This document shows positions 7,606 to 16,865 of a DNA stretch of 64,000 nt, one piece after another. The translations under genes and the position numbers were made by a program. Origin of the DNA: JASHPR01 sp963815375 (lineage in GTDB: Bacteria; Actinomycetota; Actinomycetes; Streptosporangiales; Streptosporangiaceae); the NCBI GenBank assembly GCA_963815375.1, contig CAWFGX010000001.1, positions 1,736,001 to 1,800,000 on the forward strand, in the 5' to 3' direction. The notes beneath the pieces are model-generated. The model searched no databases. It had not been told where the DNA came from and saw nothing but the letters and a program-made list of their open reading frames with translations. The first letter of the stretch is position 1, and every line of letters starts with the position of its first letter.

Positions 7606-9081
7606 GTGCGTCTTCCGCGGCACTTAGTCGCCAGCACTGTTGCAGTTGCGGGAATCGCCGCAGCTGCGGTCGGTGCGTCAGCTCAGCCCAGTGGTGCGAG
7701 CACCACGCCGGGATCGGCCGTGCGCGTCGGTGTCTCCACTACCGAGCAGAACCAGCTGCTCACGCTGTATGCCAGCTACCGCCACATTCCTGTAGCCGAC
7801 ATCTCCGGAGCCGTGCCAGGCACCGCTCAGGGAGCGGAAATCCCTGCGGGCGGCCAGAACTGGGCCGCAGTCAAGTTCGTCCCGTCGGCGACGGCACCCG
7901 AGTCTGTCGCCGACAGCTTCCAGGACGGCGCCGGGACCGGGATCTTCACCCGCTCACCAAGCGGCAACTGGCAGGTAGCCGGGCTGGCCGGCGCGCCATT
8001 CGGCTGTGGCACGAACGTCCCGGCAGCAGTCCTCCAGGCGTGGAGCCAGCCCACCTGCGCCGCGGCCGCCGGTCCCACCGCGTCCGCACCGGCAACCATG
8101 GCGCCGGCGTCCGCGGTCGCTTCTTCGACCAGCCAGCTCGCCGACGTCGCCAGGAGCCAGCTCGGGGTCTCGGCCGACCCAGCCGTTCAGAGCTTCAACG
8201 GCCTTGACTGCGACCCGTTCACCGCGATCGAGGTGTCGTGGGCCTCCAAGTCGGGCTGCGGGACCGACTCGTCGTTCCGGATCAGGGACGCGAGCGAGTT
8301 CTGGTGCGCTGACTTCGCCAAGTGGGCGTGGCGCCAGGCCGGGGTGAGCAGCGACATCAGCGTTCTGACCCCGTCAGCGGCGTCCTTCTACAAATGGGGC
8401 AAGGACCATCACGAATCAATGCCCAGGGACCCCAAGAACCCTCAGGTGGGCGACGCCGTGGTGTTCTACCCGGGCACTAAGCCCAATGGCAGCTTCGCCG
8501 ACCATGTCGGCATCATCACAGCGGTCAACCGGAACGGCACCGTGAACCTCGTCAACGGGGACTTCCTCGGCCCGCACAACATCTCGGTCCAGGGCGACAA
8601 CAACGTGTCCCTGAAGGCATGGTCGGGCAGGATCTTCGGGGCCGGCGAGACCTGGACGTTCGTCTCACCGGAGCTGCACGCTGCCACCCGGGACGCAGCC
8701 GAGGTGGTCGGAGCCGCGTCCAAAAAGTGCGTCGACACGTCGGAGGCCAAGTTCGCCGACGGCACCAAGGAACAGCTCTGGACCTGCCACCACGGCGCCG
8801 GGCAGAGCTGGACCTACAACTCCCGCGGCGAGCTCACCGTGGACAGCGGCAAGTACTGCCTGAACGTCAGGGACAGCCACACATGGAACGGGGCACTGGT
8901 CCAGCTTTGGTCCTGCACCGGCAAGCCCAACCAGCAGTGGACCTTCGGCCCCGGCGGCTCGGTCGTCGGATCACAGTCGGGCCGGTGCCTGTCCGTCGCC
9001 GGCGGCCGGACCCGTAACAACACCCAGCTGATCATCGACGCGTGCACGGGGCCAACCGACGAACGATGGTCCTGGTCCTAG
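7606..9081 (+). CDS. Secreted CHAP-domain hydrolase with ricin B-type lectin domain
   Basis: A signal peptide (residues 1-27, ending ASAQPSGA) leads into a poorly conserved region of about 150 residues. A CHAP amidase/peptidase domain follows at about 195-330: catalytic Cys in EFWCADFAKWAW and His in ADHVGIITAV. A C-terminal beta-trefoil of about 120 residues carries QxW repeats (QLWTC, QSWTY, QLWSC, QQWTF). The expected role is cleavage of peptidoglycan peptide bonds at a glycan-targeted site. The GTG start is preceded by AAGGAGGGCAGG. The upstream gap (7324-7605) has an A/T-rich stretch at 7395-7450 that probably contains the promoter; I found no riboswitch. Confidence 0.88.
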   Translation: MRLPRHLVASTVAVAGIAAAAVGASAQPSGASTTPGSAVRVGVSTTEQNQLLTLYASYRHIPVADISGAVPGTAQGAEIPAGGQNWAAVKFVPSATAPESVADSFQDGAGTGIFTRSPSGNWQVAGLAGAPFGCGTNVPAAVLQAWSQPTCAAAAGPTASAPATMAPASAVASSTSQLADVARSQLGVSADPAVQSFNGLDCDPFTAIEVSWASKSGCGTDSSFRIRDASEFWCADFAKWAWRQAGVSSDISVLTPSAASFYKWGKDHHESMPRDPKNPQVGDAVVFYPGTKPNGSFADHVGIITAVNRNGTVNLVNGDFLGPHNISVQGDNNVSLKAWSGRIFGAGETWTFVSPELHAATRDAAEVVGAASKKCVDTSEAKFADGTKEQLWTCHHGAGQSWTYNSRGELTVDSGKYCLNVRDSHTWNGALVQLWSCTGKPNQQWTFGPGGSVVGSQSGRCLSVAGGRTRNNTQLIIDACTGPTDERWSWS

Positions 9082-9105
9082 CCCGGGAGTTCTAGCCCCA
9101 GGCTA

Positions 9106-9142
9106 CGGGTACTGGCGGTGGCGCGCTCGCCGCCAGTACCCG
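9106..9142 (+). terminator. Perfect 13-bp stem hairpin after the CHAP gene
   Basis: Arms CGGGTACTGGCGG (9106-9118) and CCGCCAGTACCCG (9130-9142) are perfectly complementary across an 11-nt loop. It lies 25 bp after the stop. The rest of 9143-9354 holds no convincing gene. Confidence 0.8.
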
Positions 9143-9354
9143 CGGACCGGGTCCGCGAGCCGCGCGAGCAAGCTGTGGCCGTCCAGCCGGAGCCAGTCGA
9201 CCGGGAAGCCCAGGACCCGCTGCTGCTCCTCACCTCGTCCGCCCCTCGGTGCTGGCGCATCCAGACGTGGCGCTGGCCCGGCGGGGCGACCCCCGCGAGC
9301 GGGGAAGCCGAGGACCCGGTTCGGCTCCTCGCGGTCACGCTTCACCCGGCCAGG

Positions 9355-10842
9355 CTATACGCGGGCACCCCGTCGGGCTCTGACCGAGCTGATGACGGCG
9401 CTGATCCCGAGCGCTCCGGCCGGGACCAGGGTGACCAGCGCGGGCAGCTGGTAGCGCCAGGAGAACTCGAGTACGTCGGACACCAGCGTGACGAACACCG
9501 CCGAGGCGAAGAACGCCAGGCAGGCGAGGGCGAGCTGGCGGGTCGTTGGGTCCGCGCGCCGCCGGGCCACGGCCACCGAGCCAGCCAGGCCAGCCACCGT
9601 GCACAGTGCCAGCAGCGGGCCGGGCGTGTAGCCGCCGCCGAGCTGGTAGGAGCGCAGGAGCGACGCGGCCGGCCGCCATACGGCGGGACTGCCGCCGCCG
9701 TACGTTCTGACTTCTGATTTGACGACGCCCTCAGACGACCACGGCGGGAAATAAGGGTATTTCGTCTGGAACTGCCACCGGCTGATCGGCGTGTCGCCCT
9801 GCTGGCCGTCGCGGGTCAATGCGAACAGCTTCACCACGTCACCGGCGTAGGCGCCCAGTACCCGCTGCGGCTGCTGGGTGATCACCCGGTGACTGAAGTC
9901 GGAGATCATGCTGTCAGTCTCGGAGCGCGGCAGCCTGTTGTAGTAGGGCCGGATCGGGGAGCCGTCGGCGTACTCCAGCCAGTCGGGGCCCTTGGCCTGC
10001 TCGGCCGGCGTCGGGCACATGCCCCGCTCGGCGGACGGCAGCTTCAGCGTGGCGCAGTCCGCGGCCGCCGCCGTCCGTCCGTACAAGGACGTGACCCCGG
10101 TGTGCGACAGGAAGAAGCCCCCGGTCAGCAGGAAAGAGCCGGCACTGTAGACCAGGATCGGCAGCGCGAAGGCCGCGCACATGGCCGCTGCCTTGCCGAC
10201 GGCACGCCGCCAGCCGCCCCCGGCCGCGAGCACGTAGATGATCGCCGGCACCACCAGGACCTCGCCTATCTGGGCGACGGTCGCCGAGGTGCCCAGAACG
10301 ACACCGGCGGCGACAACCCGCCGCCAGCCGGCCTGGGCCTGCCAGAGCAGGATCGCCAGGCCAGCCACGATCAGGGCCTCGAACAGGGTGTCCGGCATGA
10401 TTTCCTGCTCGATCTGCAGCTGGTAGGCGTCCAGCAGGACCGGCGCGATGGCCAGCGCCGCCAGCCAGCGCGGCGTGCCGCGCCGCAGCAGCAGCAGGTA
10501 GATGACCACGGCCATGCCCAGCCCGAGAAGGTGCTGGAACGCGGCCACCGCGTCGAAGTTGCCCACCGCCAGGATCGTCCGCAGCGGCCCCTTGTAGCCG
10601 ACGGGGTCCATGCCCTCGGCGTTATACAGGTACCGCGTGGTGTCGATGTAGAACAGCGCCGGCCGGTAGGCGAGCTGGGTGAGTATTCGCAGCACCAGCC
10701 CGGCCGTCAGCAGCGCGGCGGCCAGCCAGTGCCGCTGAACTGCGACAAGCATGATTCTGAACGCTCGCTGCGGGCCACCCTGGCCCGATGCCGCCAGTGC
10801 CGACGGGGCGGTGACACCCGCGGTCTTCGCCTGGCTGTTCAT
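9355..10842 (-). CDS. Polytopic membrane protein, GT-C-like glycosyltransferase
   Basis: The protein has about 11 hydrophobic helices. An early loop after helix 1 carries acidic residues (FYIDTTRYLYNAEGMDP), and a loop after the second helix pair contains QLQIEQEIMPDTLFEALI. This layout suits C-type glycosyltransferases that use polyprenyl-phosphate sugars outside the membrane. A large extracytoplasmic loop sits at about residues 250-370. It starts 13 bp after the stop of the upstream mannosyltransferase-like gene, so the two form an operon. The sugar and acceptor are unknown. Confidence 0.65.
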   Translation of the reverse strand: MNSQAKTAGVTAPSALAASGQGGPQRAFRIMLVAVQRHWLAAALLTAGLVLRILTQLAYRPALFYIDTTRYLYNAEGMDPVGYKGPLRTILAVGNFDAVAAFQHLLGLGMAVVIYLLLLRRGTPRWLAALAIAPVLLDAYQLQIEQEIMPDTLFEALIVAGLAILLWQAQAGWRRVVAAGVVLGTSATVAQIGEVLVVPAIIYVLAAGGGWRRAVGKAAAMCAAFALPILVYSAGSFLLTGGFFLSHTGVTSLYGRTAAAADCATLKLPSAERGMCPTPAEQAKGPDWLEYADGSPIRPYYNRLPRSETDSMISDFSHRVITQQPQRVLGAYAGDVVKLFALTRDGQQGDTPISRWQFQTKYPYFPPWSSEGVVKSEVRTYGGGSPAVWRPAASLLRSYQLGGGYTPGPLLALCTVAGLAGSVAVARRRADPTTRQLALACLAFFASAVFVTLVSDVLEFSWRYQLPALVTLVPAGALGISAVISSVRARRGARV

Positions 10843-10855
10843 GCCGATCCCGTGG

Positions 10856-12310
10856 TCACTGGTTCGGGACGCCCTGCCCGCCGTTGGACAGCCAAAGCGC
10901 GAGGAAGACGGTGACGATCGTTAGCCACCGGGTCATCCGGTTGCGCGGGACCAGGGTCAGCGTCGCCCATGCCGTCGCCGTGTACCAGGCGAATACCCAC
11001 GGGGCTACCAGGACCCAGGCGAACGACAGCGCGAACGGCGCCACGATCTCACGCGGCTGGTCTGAGGCGATCCGCTTGTAGATGACCCAGGCCAGGACCA
11101 GCATCGCGATCGGCCACAGAATGTTGATCATGATCATCGTGGTATGCGTGTGCACGCCGAGCGCCGTGGCCACCATCTCGAACAGCCGCCAGGGCGACGG
11201 CATGATGACCCAGTGAAGCCCGTCGAACGTGGACTTCAGCGCGTTCAGCCCGTAGAAGCTGTACTCGATGCCGAAGACCGCGAGGGCGACCACCGTCATC
11301 CGGGCGACACGCAGCCATTCACGCCGCATCAGCAGTGGCACGGCGAGCCCGACCCCGACCAGCACAGCGTTGATCTTGATGCCGCAAGCGAGCCCGATCA
11401 GCACGCCGACAAGCACATCGCCCCACAGCCCGGAGACCCGGCGTGCTACCTGGATCGAGCAGATCGCCGCCGCCGCCACGAGCGTATCCAGCTGACCACC
11501 GCTGACCAGCTGCTGGATGAGGACCGGGTTCGCGACCCAGAACAGCGTCGCCCGCACCGGGTCGTCGGAGGTCTTCAGCAGCAGGTACCCGACGGCGACG
11601 AACACCAGGCCGTTGAGGATCATCAAGGCCCAGATCGTCTCGACGACGTCGCGCCCGCCGATCATCGCCGCAAATCGCTGGAACAGGGTGGCGATCGGGC
11701 CGTAAACAGACGACTGCTTCTTCCACACGGTCCCGACGACCTGCATATACGGCGAGTTCGCGCCAAGCGCTTTCGACGGGTTGGTCGTGTACGGGTTGCC
11801 GCCCAGGGCGGCTATCCGGCCGTAGGCCGCGTAGCTGGCGGTGTCGGACGAGCCGACCGGGGTCAGGCTGACCATGACCGCGACGATGCCGGCGCTGATC
11901 AGCAGCAGACGGCGCGGGTCAGGCCGCCACCCCTGGCTGTGCGCCCACAGCATCCCGGCGAGCCCCAGGCAGGCGAGGACGTCGCCGGTGTACAGGATCG
12001 TCATCGTGAGGGCGTTCTCGCCGGTGAGCGATGGGAGAAACTGCGACAGGGGCAGTTTGACCGGCAGCGTCTCGGTGTTCGGGGCCGTCGCCCCGACGAC
12101 CATCCCGAGCAGCAGGCCGAGCCCGGACACGGCGACCGCTACCTTCGGATCCGACAGCCTGCTCCAGGAAAGCTTGCGGATCACGAAGCCCATGACAAGC
12201 TCGATCGGCCCCCGCCGCCCAGGGCGGTCAAGCGCGCCGGCTCCGCCGGACGACCCCGCCAGATCAGGCGTGTCGGCCGAGTGGGCGGACACCCGTGTCA
12301 CCTGGGCCAT
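10856..12310 (-). CDS. Polyprenol-phosphate-mannose-dependent alpha-1,6-mannosyltransferase-like membrane protein (MptB type)
   Basis: The protein has about 12 membrane helices. The SSDTASYAAYGRIAALGGNPYTTNP loop and the WKKQSSVYGPIATL motif match the MptA/MptB family, which extends the alpha-1,6-mannan core of lipomannan-type glycolipids. A cytoplasmic leader of about 50 residues precedes the first helix. It is the first gene of a two-gene operon with the GT-C-like protein at 9355-10842. Assignment as a mannosyltransferase is by family resemblance; donor use is inferred. Confidence 0.75.
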   Translation of the reverse strand: MAQVTRVSAHSADTPDLAGSSGGAGALDRPGRRGPIELVMGFVIRKLSWSRLSDPKVAVAVSGLGLLLGMVVGATAPNTETLPVKLPLSQFLPSLTGENALTMTILYTGDVLACLGLAGMLWAHSQGWRPDPRRLLLISAGIVAVMVSLTPVGSSDTASYAAYGRIAALGGNPYTTNPSKALGANSPYMQVVGTVWKKQSSVYGPIATLFQRFAAMIGGRDVVETIWALMILNGLVFVAVGYLLLKTSDDPVRATLFWVANPVLIQQLVSGGQLDTLVAAAAICSIQVARRVSGLWGDVLVGVLIGLACGIKINAVLVGVGLAVPLLMRREWLRVARMTVVALAVFGIEYSFYGLNALKSTFDGLHWVIMPSPWRLFEMVATALGVHTHTTMIMINILWPIAMLVLAWVIYKRIASDQPREIVAPFALSFAWVLVAPWVFAWYTATAWATLTLVPRNRMTRWLTIVTVFLALWLSNGGQGVPNQ

Positions 12311-12647
12311 ACCTCCAGTGGCTGACCAGCGCGGCTGCTGCGGGCGCCGGTGTCGCCGCGCCGCCGGTCATGGGCTCCCCGGATGCCTTCTGCGCCTTTC
12401 GGCTGACCCTCCTCGCGCGTCTCCGCACAGCGTAGGCGGCACCCGAGGTAAGTACGCCAGATTCGCCTGAATCATGGCGCCCGACTGCGGGCCAGCGGTC
12501 GTCTGCGGCTCGCCCTTGTCCGGCCCGGTGTGGACCGGCGGTACGCAGCCTGCACGACAAGATATCGCCTCAAACTTACTGGCCTGCGGTCGCCCTGACC
12601 TGCACCTACATCACCAGCATCGGGAGCATCGCGCTGCGAGCGGCCAG
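12311..12647. other. Intergenic region without recognised features
   Basis: These 337 bp lie between two minus-strand genes. Open frames here look like shadows and show no family signature. It presumably holds the promoter of the 12310 operon, but no clear -35/-10 pair stands out. Confidence 0.5.
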
Positions 12648-13208
12648 CTACTTGCGCGGCCTGGTACGGCGGTAGATCGGGCCGCCTGGGGCGTACCAGG
12701 AAGCTTTTTTCCGCACCGCTGGCGACGGGTCCTGCGCCGCGGCACGCTCGACGGCCTCGCGAGCGGCGGGCTCGCTGTGTACCCAGCGCCCGACGAGCTC
12801 GGCCGCATAGGCCCGCACACGGGCGGACGGGTCACTGGCCAGCATCGCAATCGCGGGTGGCAGCACATCCCGCGCCGCCGGGCGGCACGAGTCACTCTTG
12901 CACCGGTCGCAGGACAGGGCATGCGCCGCCGCGACCCGCACCCCATCGGCTGGGTCACGCAGGGCCAGGATCAGCGCGGGAATGCTGGCCACATCCATCA
13001 GCCGGTCGAGCACGTTGCAGCAGTACTCGCGCACCCGTGCGTTGGGATGGCGAAGCCCTCGGCGGGCCTGAGCGGCTCCCTCCGGGCCGAGCGCGATCAG
13101 CCGCTGGTAGCCGCGGACCGACCGGTGCTGATCAGCGAGCAGGCCGACGAGGTCGGTGGCCGGTGTGCCCGGCCTGGGGGTGTCGGCAATAAAGGCTGCT
13201 GACGGCAT
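12648..13208 (-). CDS. HEAT-repeat protein
   Basis: About 186 residues form repeating helix pairs with HEAT features: HPNARVREYCCNVLDRL, DPADGVRVAAAHALSC and DPSARVRAYAAELVGRW. The Asp-Pro and Arg-Val positions recur about every 35-45 residues. Such solenoids bind other proteins. A Cys cluster (CDRCKSDSC, about residue 108) within the second repeat could bind metal. The ATG at 13208 gives a compact protein; a longer frame to 13379 adds a low-complexity N-terminus. Confidence 0.72.
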   Translation of the reverse strand: MPSAAFIADTPRPGTPATDLVGLLADQHRSVRGYQRLIALGPEGAAQARRGLRHPNARVREYCCNVLDRLMDVASIPALILALRDPADGVRVAAAHALSCDRCKSDSCRPAARDVLPPAIAMLASDPSARVRAYAAELVGRWVHSEPAAREAVERAAAQDPSPAVRKKASWYAPGGPIYRRTRPRK

Positions 13209-13305
13209 ACCGGCAGGCTGCGTTGTGCTGCGGCAAAACTCAACTGAGTTTTCACTCGCCGGCTTGCCCGTGACGACTCGCGCCGGGCCCGCTGACGGGC
13301 GCGCG

Positions 13306-14085
13306 TCAGGACGACTGCGACTCCAGGACGTCGAGATCCCGCTCGGCGTACAGCCGGTGCTGCCACTCCTCGCTGACAATGGCCTGCAGGCAGCGACGCA
13401 CGGCGAAGCTCTCCGGTTCCGGATAGCCCGCTTCGGTGACCGGCTCGGTCATGCTGGCCAGCTGCGCGTCGGTGAGACCGGCGAGGACCTGGCGCACAGT
13501 GGCCATGCGGTCGGCGCGCAGCGCCAGAACCTGATCAAGGGATGGCCGCGCGGCGCGGTCACGCGGAACACTGGGCTCGTCCGGCATCTCGTCGAACGGC
13601 AGGTCCAGAGGGTCCCACGGGGCCGGATCCCCCAGGATCGCGCACCGGACCCAGGCGTCGGTGGCGAAGACGAGATGGCGCAGCGTCTCGGTGAAAGACC
13701 ACTCGCCGTCAACCCGCTCGTGCAGCAACTCCGGGGCCATCCCCTGTGCGCGGCCGACCGTCTGCTGCCACAGCCGCTCCAGGATGGCCCACGCCTCACG
13801 GAACCCGTCGGCGTCGGCCGGGCGCATCTTGGGCCGGTCCGGGTACCGGCGGTCGAGCTCGGCTTGCACCAGCGGCACGACGTCGACACCGTTGATACGC
13901 AGATCCTGGATCTCTCCGGTGATGTCCACATCCAACAGGGCCACGTCGCGCATCGTGGTGCCGGTCAGGTCCACATGCCGGAAGCGCGCATTGATCAGGT
14001 CAACACTGCGAAACGTGGTGCCGGTCAGGTCAACGTCCTCGAACCGGGACCCGGTCAGATCCTTTCCTCCGGTGAAGTCAGCCAC
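13306..14085 (-). CDS. Pentapeptide-repeat plus DinB-like domain protein
   Basis: Residues 1-75 are A(D/N)LxG-type pentapeptide repeats (DLTGSRFEDVDLTGTTFRSV). Residues about 95-255 form a DinB four-helix domain; ERVDGEWSFTETLRHLVFATDAW carries the first conserved His. The last metal His is in VSEEWQHRLYAERDL. DinB-like proteins often act as thiol-dependent transferases or hydrolases with a bound metal. The pairing of the two modules occurs in other actinobacteria, but its purpose is unknown. The start at 14085 is the only ATG before the repeats. Confidence 0.8.
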   Translation of the reverse strand: MADFTGGKDLTGSRFEDVDLTGTTFRSVDLINARFRHVDLTGTTMRDVALLDVDITGEIQDLRINGVDVVPLVQAELDRRYPDRPKMRPADADGFREAWAILERLWQQTVGRAQGMAPELLHERVDGEWSFTETLRHLVFATDAWVRCAILGDPAPWDPLDLPFDEMPDEPSVPRDRAARPSLDQVLALRADRMATVRQVLAGLTDAQLASMTEPVTEAGYPEPESFAVRRCLQAIVSEEWQHRLYAERDLDVLESQSS

Positions 14086-14133
14086 CCGGCCAGCATCCAG
14101 GGGTGCAGGCCGGTCTGCAACCGGACCTGCCTG

Positions 14134-14427
14134 TCACTGTCGCGACGCGGCACTCGCGCCAGCCACCGCACACAGCAAGGCGGCGAGCAGCAACGCCCCT
14201 GTTTCCAGGTAGATGACCGTGTGCGTGGCCGGTGACTGCCTGTTATTCAGTGAGATCGCACCGCACGCCAGCGCAGCCGCAGCCAGAGGAATGCTCCCGC
14301 GCATATGCCATCGGCTGGTCGCAGTGCGGCGACGTCGTGCGTCGCGCCGCGTCAGCAGCAGAGTTGCCGAGACACCCAAGATCATCACGACACCCGAAGC
14401 AAGGGCATATATGGCCAGTGGCTGCAT
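14134..14427 (-). CDS. Small two- to three-helix membrane protein
   Basis: About 97 residues: a helix at 3-23 (IYALASGVVMILGVSATLLL), a basic loop (TRRDARRRR), a second helix (IPLAAAALACGAISL) and a third at the C-terminus. The family is not recognised. The ATG at 14427 places the first helix directly at the N-terminus; a start at 14454 would add nine residues. Confidence 0.5.
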   Translation of the reverse strand: MQPLAIYALASGVVMILGVSATLLLTRRDARRRRTATSRWHMRGSIPLAAAALACGAISLNNRQSPATHTVIYLETGALLLAALLCAVAGASAASRQ

Positions 14428-14574
14428 CGTGGCTCCATCCGCTCGCTCGCACATGCACTTTACTGTGTCGGTTTACCCGGTCGGCCTGGGCGCGCGTTGG
14501 CCGGCGGAACCACGGGACATGACAGCCCGGAAGACGGGTATCAAGGCATCTTCTGGTTCGGGGAGGATGATTCG

Positions 14575-15126
14575 ATGCCGACTGCACTGCTCGTGCTCGA
14601 CATGCTTGACGACTTCCTTACCGGGAAGCTGGCAAATCCGGCGGCTGAGTCAATCATCGAGCCGATCGCCGCGCTCGCCCGGAGTGCCCGCGACCGGGAC
14701 GACTGGCTGGTGGTGTACGGCAGCGACGAGCACCAGCCTGGGGACCTCGAGCTGGCGGTGTTCGGCGAGCACGCGATGGCGGGCACGGCCGGCGCGCACG
14801 TCATCGCCGAGCTAACCCCGCGGCCCGGAGACGTAGTGGTTCCCAAGCGCTTCTACTCGGCCTTCACAGAGACCGACCTGGATGCCACGTGCCGTGCGCG
14901 CGGCATCGACCAGCTGGTCGTGACCGGGCAGCACACCGAGTGCTGCTGCCGCCACACCAGCTACGACGCGTTCATCCGGGGTATCCGGCTGACCGTCGTG
15001 GCCGATGGAACCGCCGCCTATGAGCCGTTCGCAGGCCCCAGTTATGCGGAGGCACAGAAACGCGCGCTGGACTACTTGCACACTTACTACGGCGCTGCCG
15101 TGACCGGCACCGCGGAACTCGTCTAG
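14575..15126 (+). CDS. Isochorismatase-like cysteine hydrolase
   Basis: A single-domain hydrolase of 183 residues. The family triad is visible: Asp in LVLDMLDDF (residue about 8), Lys in VVPKRFYSAF and Cys in TGQHTECCCRHTSYDAF. The usual motif is TGxxTxxCVxxT; three consecutive Cys here are unusual. Relatives hydrolyse amides such as nicotinamide, or isochorismate. The ATG at 14575 has GGGAGG upstream. The gene is followed after 77 bp by a GyrI-like protein. Confidence 0.85.
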   Translation: MPTALLVLDMLDDFLTGKLANPAAESIIEPIAALARSARDRDDWLVVYGSDEHQPGDLELAVFGEHAMAGTAGAHVIAELTPRPGDVVVPKRFYSAFTETDLDATCRARGIDQLVVTGQHTECCCRHTSYDAFIRGIRLTVVADGTAAYEPFAGPSYAEAQKRALDYLHTYYGAAVTGTAELV

Positions 15127-15203
15127 ATCGCCTGAGGCGCAGCGATGAGTCTCCGGCCTGGAGGTCGTCACGTCAGGCAGACCGCAAGGAACGGAGCCGC
15201 GAG

Positions 15204-15707
15204 ATGAGTCACCAGCCGCAGGTCCAGGAGCGTGGCCCGCAGCGCTACGCCGGGATCGGGACGACCGTCACCATGGACGGCATCTCCGCCGCGGTCGATA
15301 AAGCGTTCCCGGAGTTGTTCGGCTGGCTGGCCGGACAGGGTATTCCGGTCGGTGGCCCGCCGTTCATCCGTTACCTGGTCATCGACATGGCCAGGGAGCT
15401 AGAGATCGAGCTGGGCGTGCCGGTCGGTGAGCCCATCACCGCGACCGGGCCGATCCGGCCTGGGCTGCTCCCGGCCGGACGTTATGTGGTGGCTCGGCAC
15501 ACTGGCAGCTACGACGGCCTGATCACGGCTAATGCCGCGCTGCAGCAGTGGGCAGCCGACCACGGCATCGTGTTCGACGCCGTGGAGACTAGCAAGGGCA
15601 CGGCCTGGCAGTGCCGGGCTGAGCATTACCTGACCAACCCGGCCGAGGAACCTGACCCTGGCAAGTGGGAGACGGAGCTGGCCTACCTGACCACCCAGGC
15701 CGGCTAA
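15204..15707 (+). CDS. GyrI-like/AraC effector-binding domain protein
   Basis: This stand-alone effector-binding fold has 167 residues with two similar halves. Marks are RYAGIGTTVTMDGISAAVDKAFPELFGWLAGQ in the first half and LPAGRYVVARHTGSYDGL (the P-AG-YA---H-G-Y motif) in the second. Such proteins bind small hydrophobic or cationic molecules; some hydrolyse them. The ATG has a GGAGCCGCGAG leader. It is co-oriented with the hydrolase before it and the GNAT after it. Confidence 0.85.
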   Translation: MSHQPQVQERGPQRYAGIGTTVTMDGISAAVDKAFPELFGWLAGQGIPVGGPPFIRYLVIDMARELEIELGVPVGEPITATGPIRPGLLPAGRYVVARHTGSYDGLITANAALQQWAADHGIVFDAVETSKGTAWQCRAEHYLTNPAEEPDPGKWETELAYLTTQAG

Positions 15708-15750
15708 CTTCGCCGCATTCGCGCCGATCAGCCCCGCGAAGCCAGGTGAC

Positions 15751-16275
15751 ATGAACGCACCGCGAACCACTATCCGTCTCATTGAGCCGGACGATGCCGA
15801 AGCGCTTGCCGCTCATCTCAGCCGCGACGCCGAAGCCTTCGCCCGGTGGGACCCGGAGCGCCCGCCGGAGTGGTACACACCTGCCGGGCAGCGCAGCCGC
15901 ATCGAAACCACGCTTATGAGGCATGACAGCGGTGAGGTATGGCCGGGCGTGGTGCTAGCCGACGATGTTGTCATCGGGCAGGTAACAGCTCAGAACATCC
16001 TGCTTCGCGCGTGGCGGAAGGCAGAACTGGGTTACTGGATCGCTTATCCGTATCAGGGGCAGGGGCATGCCACACGTGCGGTCAGCCTCGCGGTTGAGCT
16101 GATGACCACTGAGCTTGGCCTGCATCGGGCCGAGGCCTTTACCCAGATGGACAATGTGGGCTCACAGCATGTGCTCCGCAGCAACGGGTTCCTGCCGTGC
16201 GGGGTCTTCCGTTCGCACATCTTCACCGCCGGAGCATGGCGCGACGAGATCTTGTGGGAACGGCTGCTCGACTAG
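15751..16275 (+). CDS. GNAT acetyltransferase (RimJ/RimL-like)
   Basis: The 174-residue protein starts with TIRLIEPDDAEALAAHLSRD, a RimJ/RimL opening. The acetyl-CoA segment is in LGYWIAYPYQGQGHATRAVSLAVELM; the strand motif ELGYWI and the Q-GQG-A loop are clear. NVGSQHVLRSNGFLPCGVF completes the fold. The substrate is likely an N-terminus or small amine but is not determined. It starts 43 bp after the GyrI-like gene, so they may be co-transcribed. Confidence 0.87.
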   Translation: MNAPRTTIRLIEPDDAEALAAHLSRDAEAFARWDPERPPEWYTPAGQRSRIETTLMRHDSGEVWPGVVLADDVVIGQVTAQNILLRAWRKAELGYWIAYPYQGQGHATRAVSLAVELMTTELGLHRAEAFTQMDNVGSQHVLRSNGFLPCGVFRSHIFTAGAWRDEILWERLLD

Positions 16276-16322
16276 TGCGTGCGCGGGCTGTGCCCACGGC
16301 GGGTGCACAGTCCCGGAGCCTT

Positions 16323-16865
16323 TCAGAAGTCGAAGTCGAGACCGTGCAGGCTGGCTCCGGGCAGCCACTCATGCCGCCGTGCAGCCAGGTCCATCGTCAG
16401 GTCGACGTGCCCCCCGAGGGCCCGGAACCCAGCGGCATGGAAACGGCGTACGGCTGCGACGTTGCGAGCCACCGGGCGGATGGCCAGGTACTCGTAACCA
16501 CGGGCACGGGCTTCCTCGACAACCCGGCTGATGAGCATGCGGCCAGTGCCCTGATTCCGGGCGGCCTCAGCGACGACGACCGGCTCGACTTCCGCGCTCG
16601 TACCCCGGTCGAGCAGACCGGTCAGACCAATGACCCCGCCGTGCGACTCGGCCACCCAGGATCCCAGCCGTTGCGAACCGGCGAGGTAGTCATCGAATCC
16701 CGCTCCAGGATCGTCTCCACCGATCGAAGGGTCCCCATAGATACCTCGGTGGTACGTCGTCAGCTCTGCCCACAGGGACCGGCAAGTGCTGTAGTCGCCT
16801 TCGGCGTAATCGCGAACGATGACCTCCGACGTGACTGGCGAGTCTGGCTGCGGCGAAACCGTCAT
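16323..16865 (-). CDS. GNAT acetyltransferase
   Basis: This single GNAT domain of 180 residues opens VIVRDYAEGDYSTCRSLWAEL. The acetyl-CoA binding region is EPVVVAEAARNQGTGRMLISRVVEEAR (the Q/RxxGxG/A loop reads RNQGTG). The end is YLAIRPVARNVAAVRRFHAAGFRALGGHVDLTM, common in uncharacterised actinobacterial acetyltransferases. It is convergent with the preceding GNAT gene. The substrate is unknown. Confidence 0.87.
   Translation of the reverse strand: MTVSPQPDSPVTSEVIVRDYAEGDYSTCRSLWAELTTYHRGIYGDPSIGGDDPGAGFDDYLAGSQRLGSWVAESHGGVIGLTGLLDRGTSAEVEPVVVAEAARNQGTGRMLISRVVEEARARGYEYLAIRPVARNVAAVRRFHAAGFRALGGHVDLTMDLAARRHEWLPGASLHGLDFDF

Noticed and set aside
9291..9304. CRISPR-like stem CCCCGCGAGCGGGG near repeated GGGAAGCC and AGGACCCG words
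   Set aside because: Only one stem and two imperfect words are present, with no regular repeat-spacer pattern and no cas genes in the window.
9103..9345. Minus-strand frame with two RVLGFP segments
   Set aside because: It is explained by a small imperfect DNA duplication in the intergenic region. There is no start context, and it overlaps the terminator hairpin.
9889..12325. Very long plus-strand frames opposite the GT-C genes
   Set aside because: Their composition (Arg/Gln/His/Asp-rich) is that of an antisense shadow of GC-rich membrane genes. The same applies to 53390-54439 and 54479-56437.
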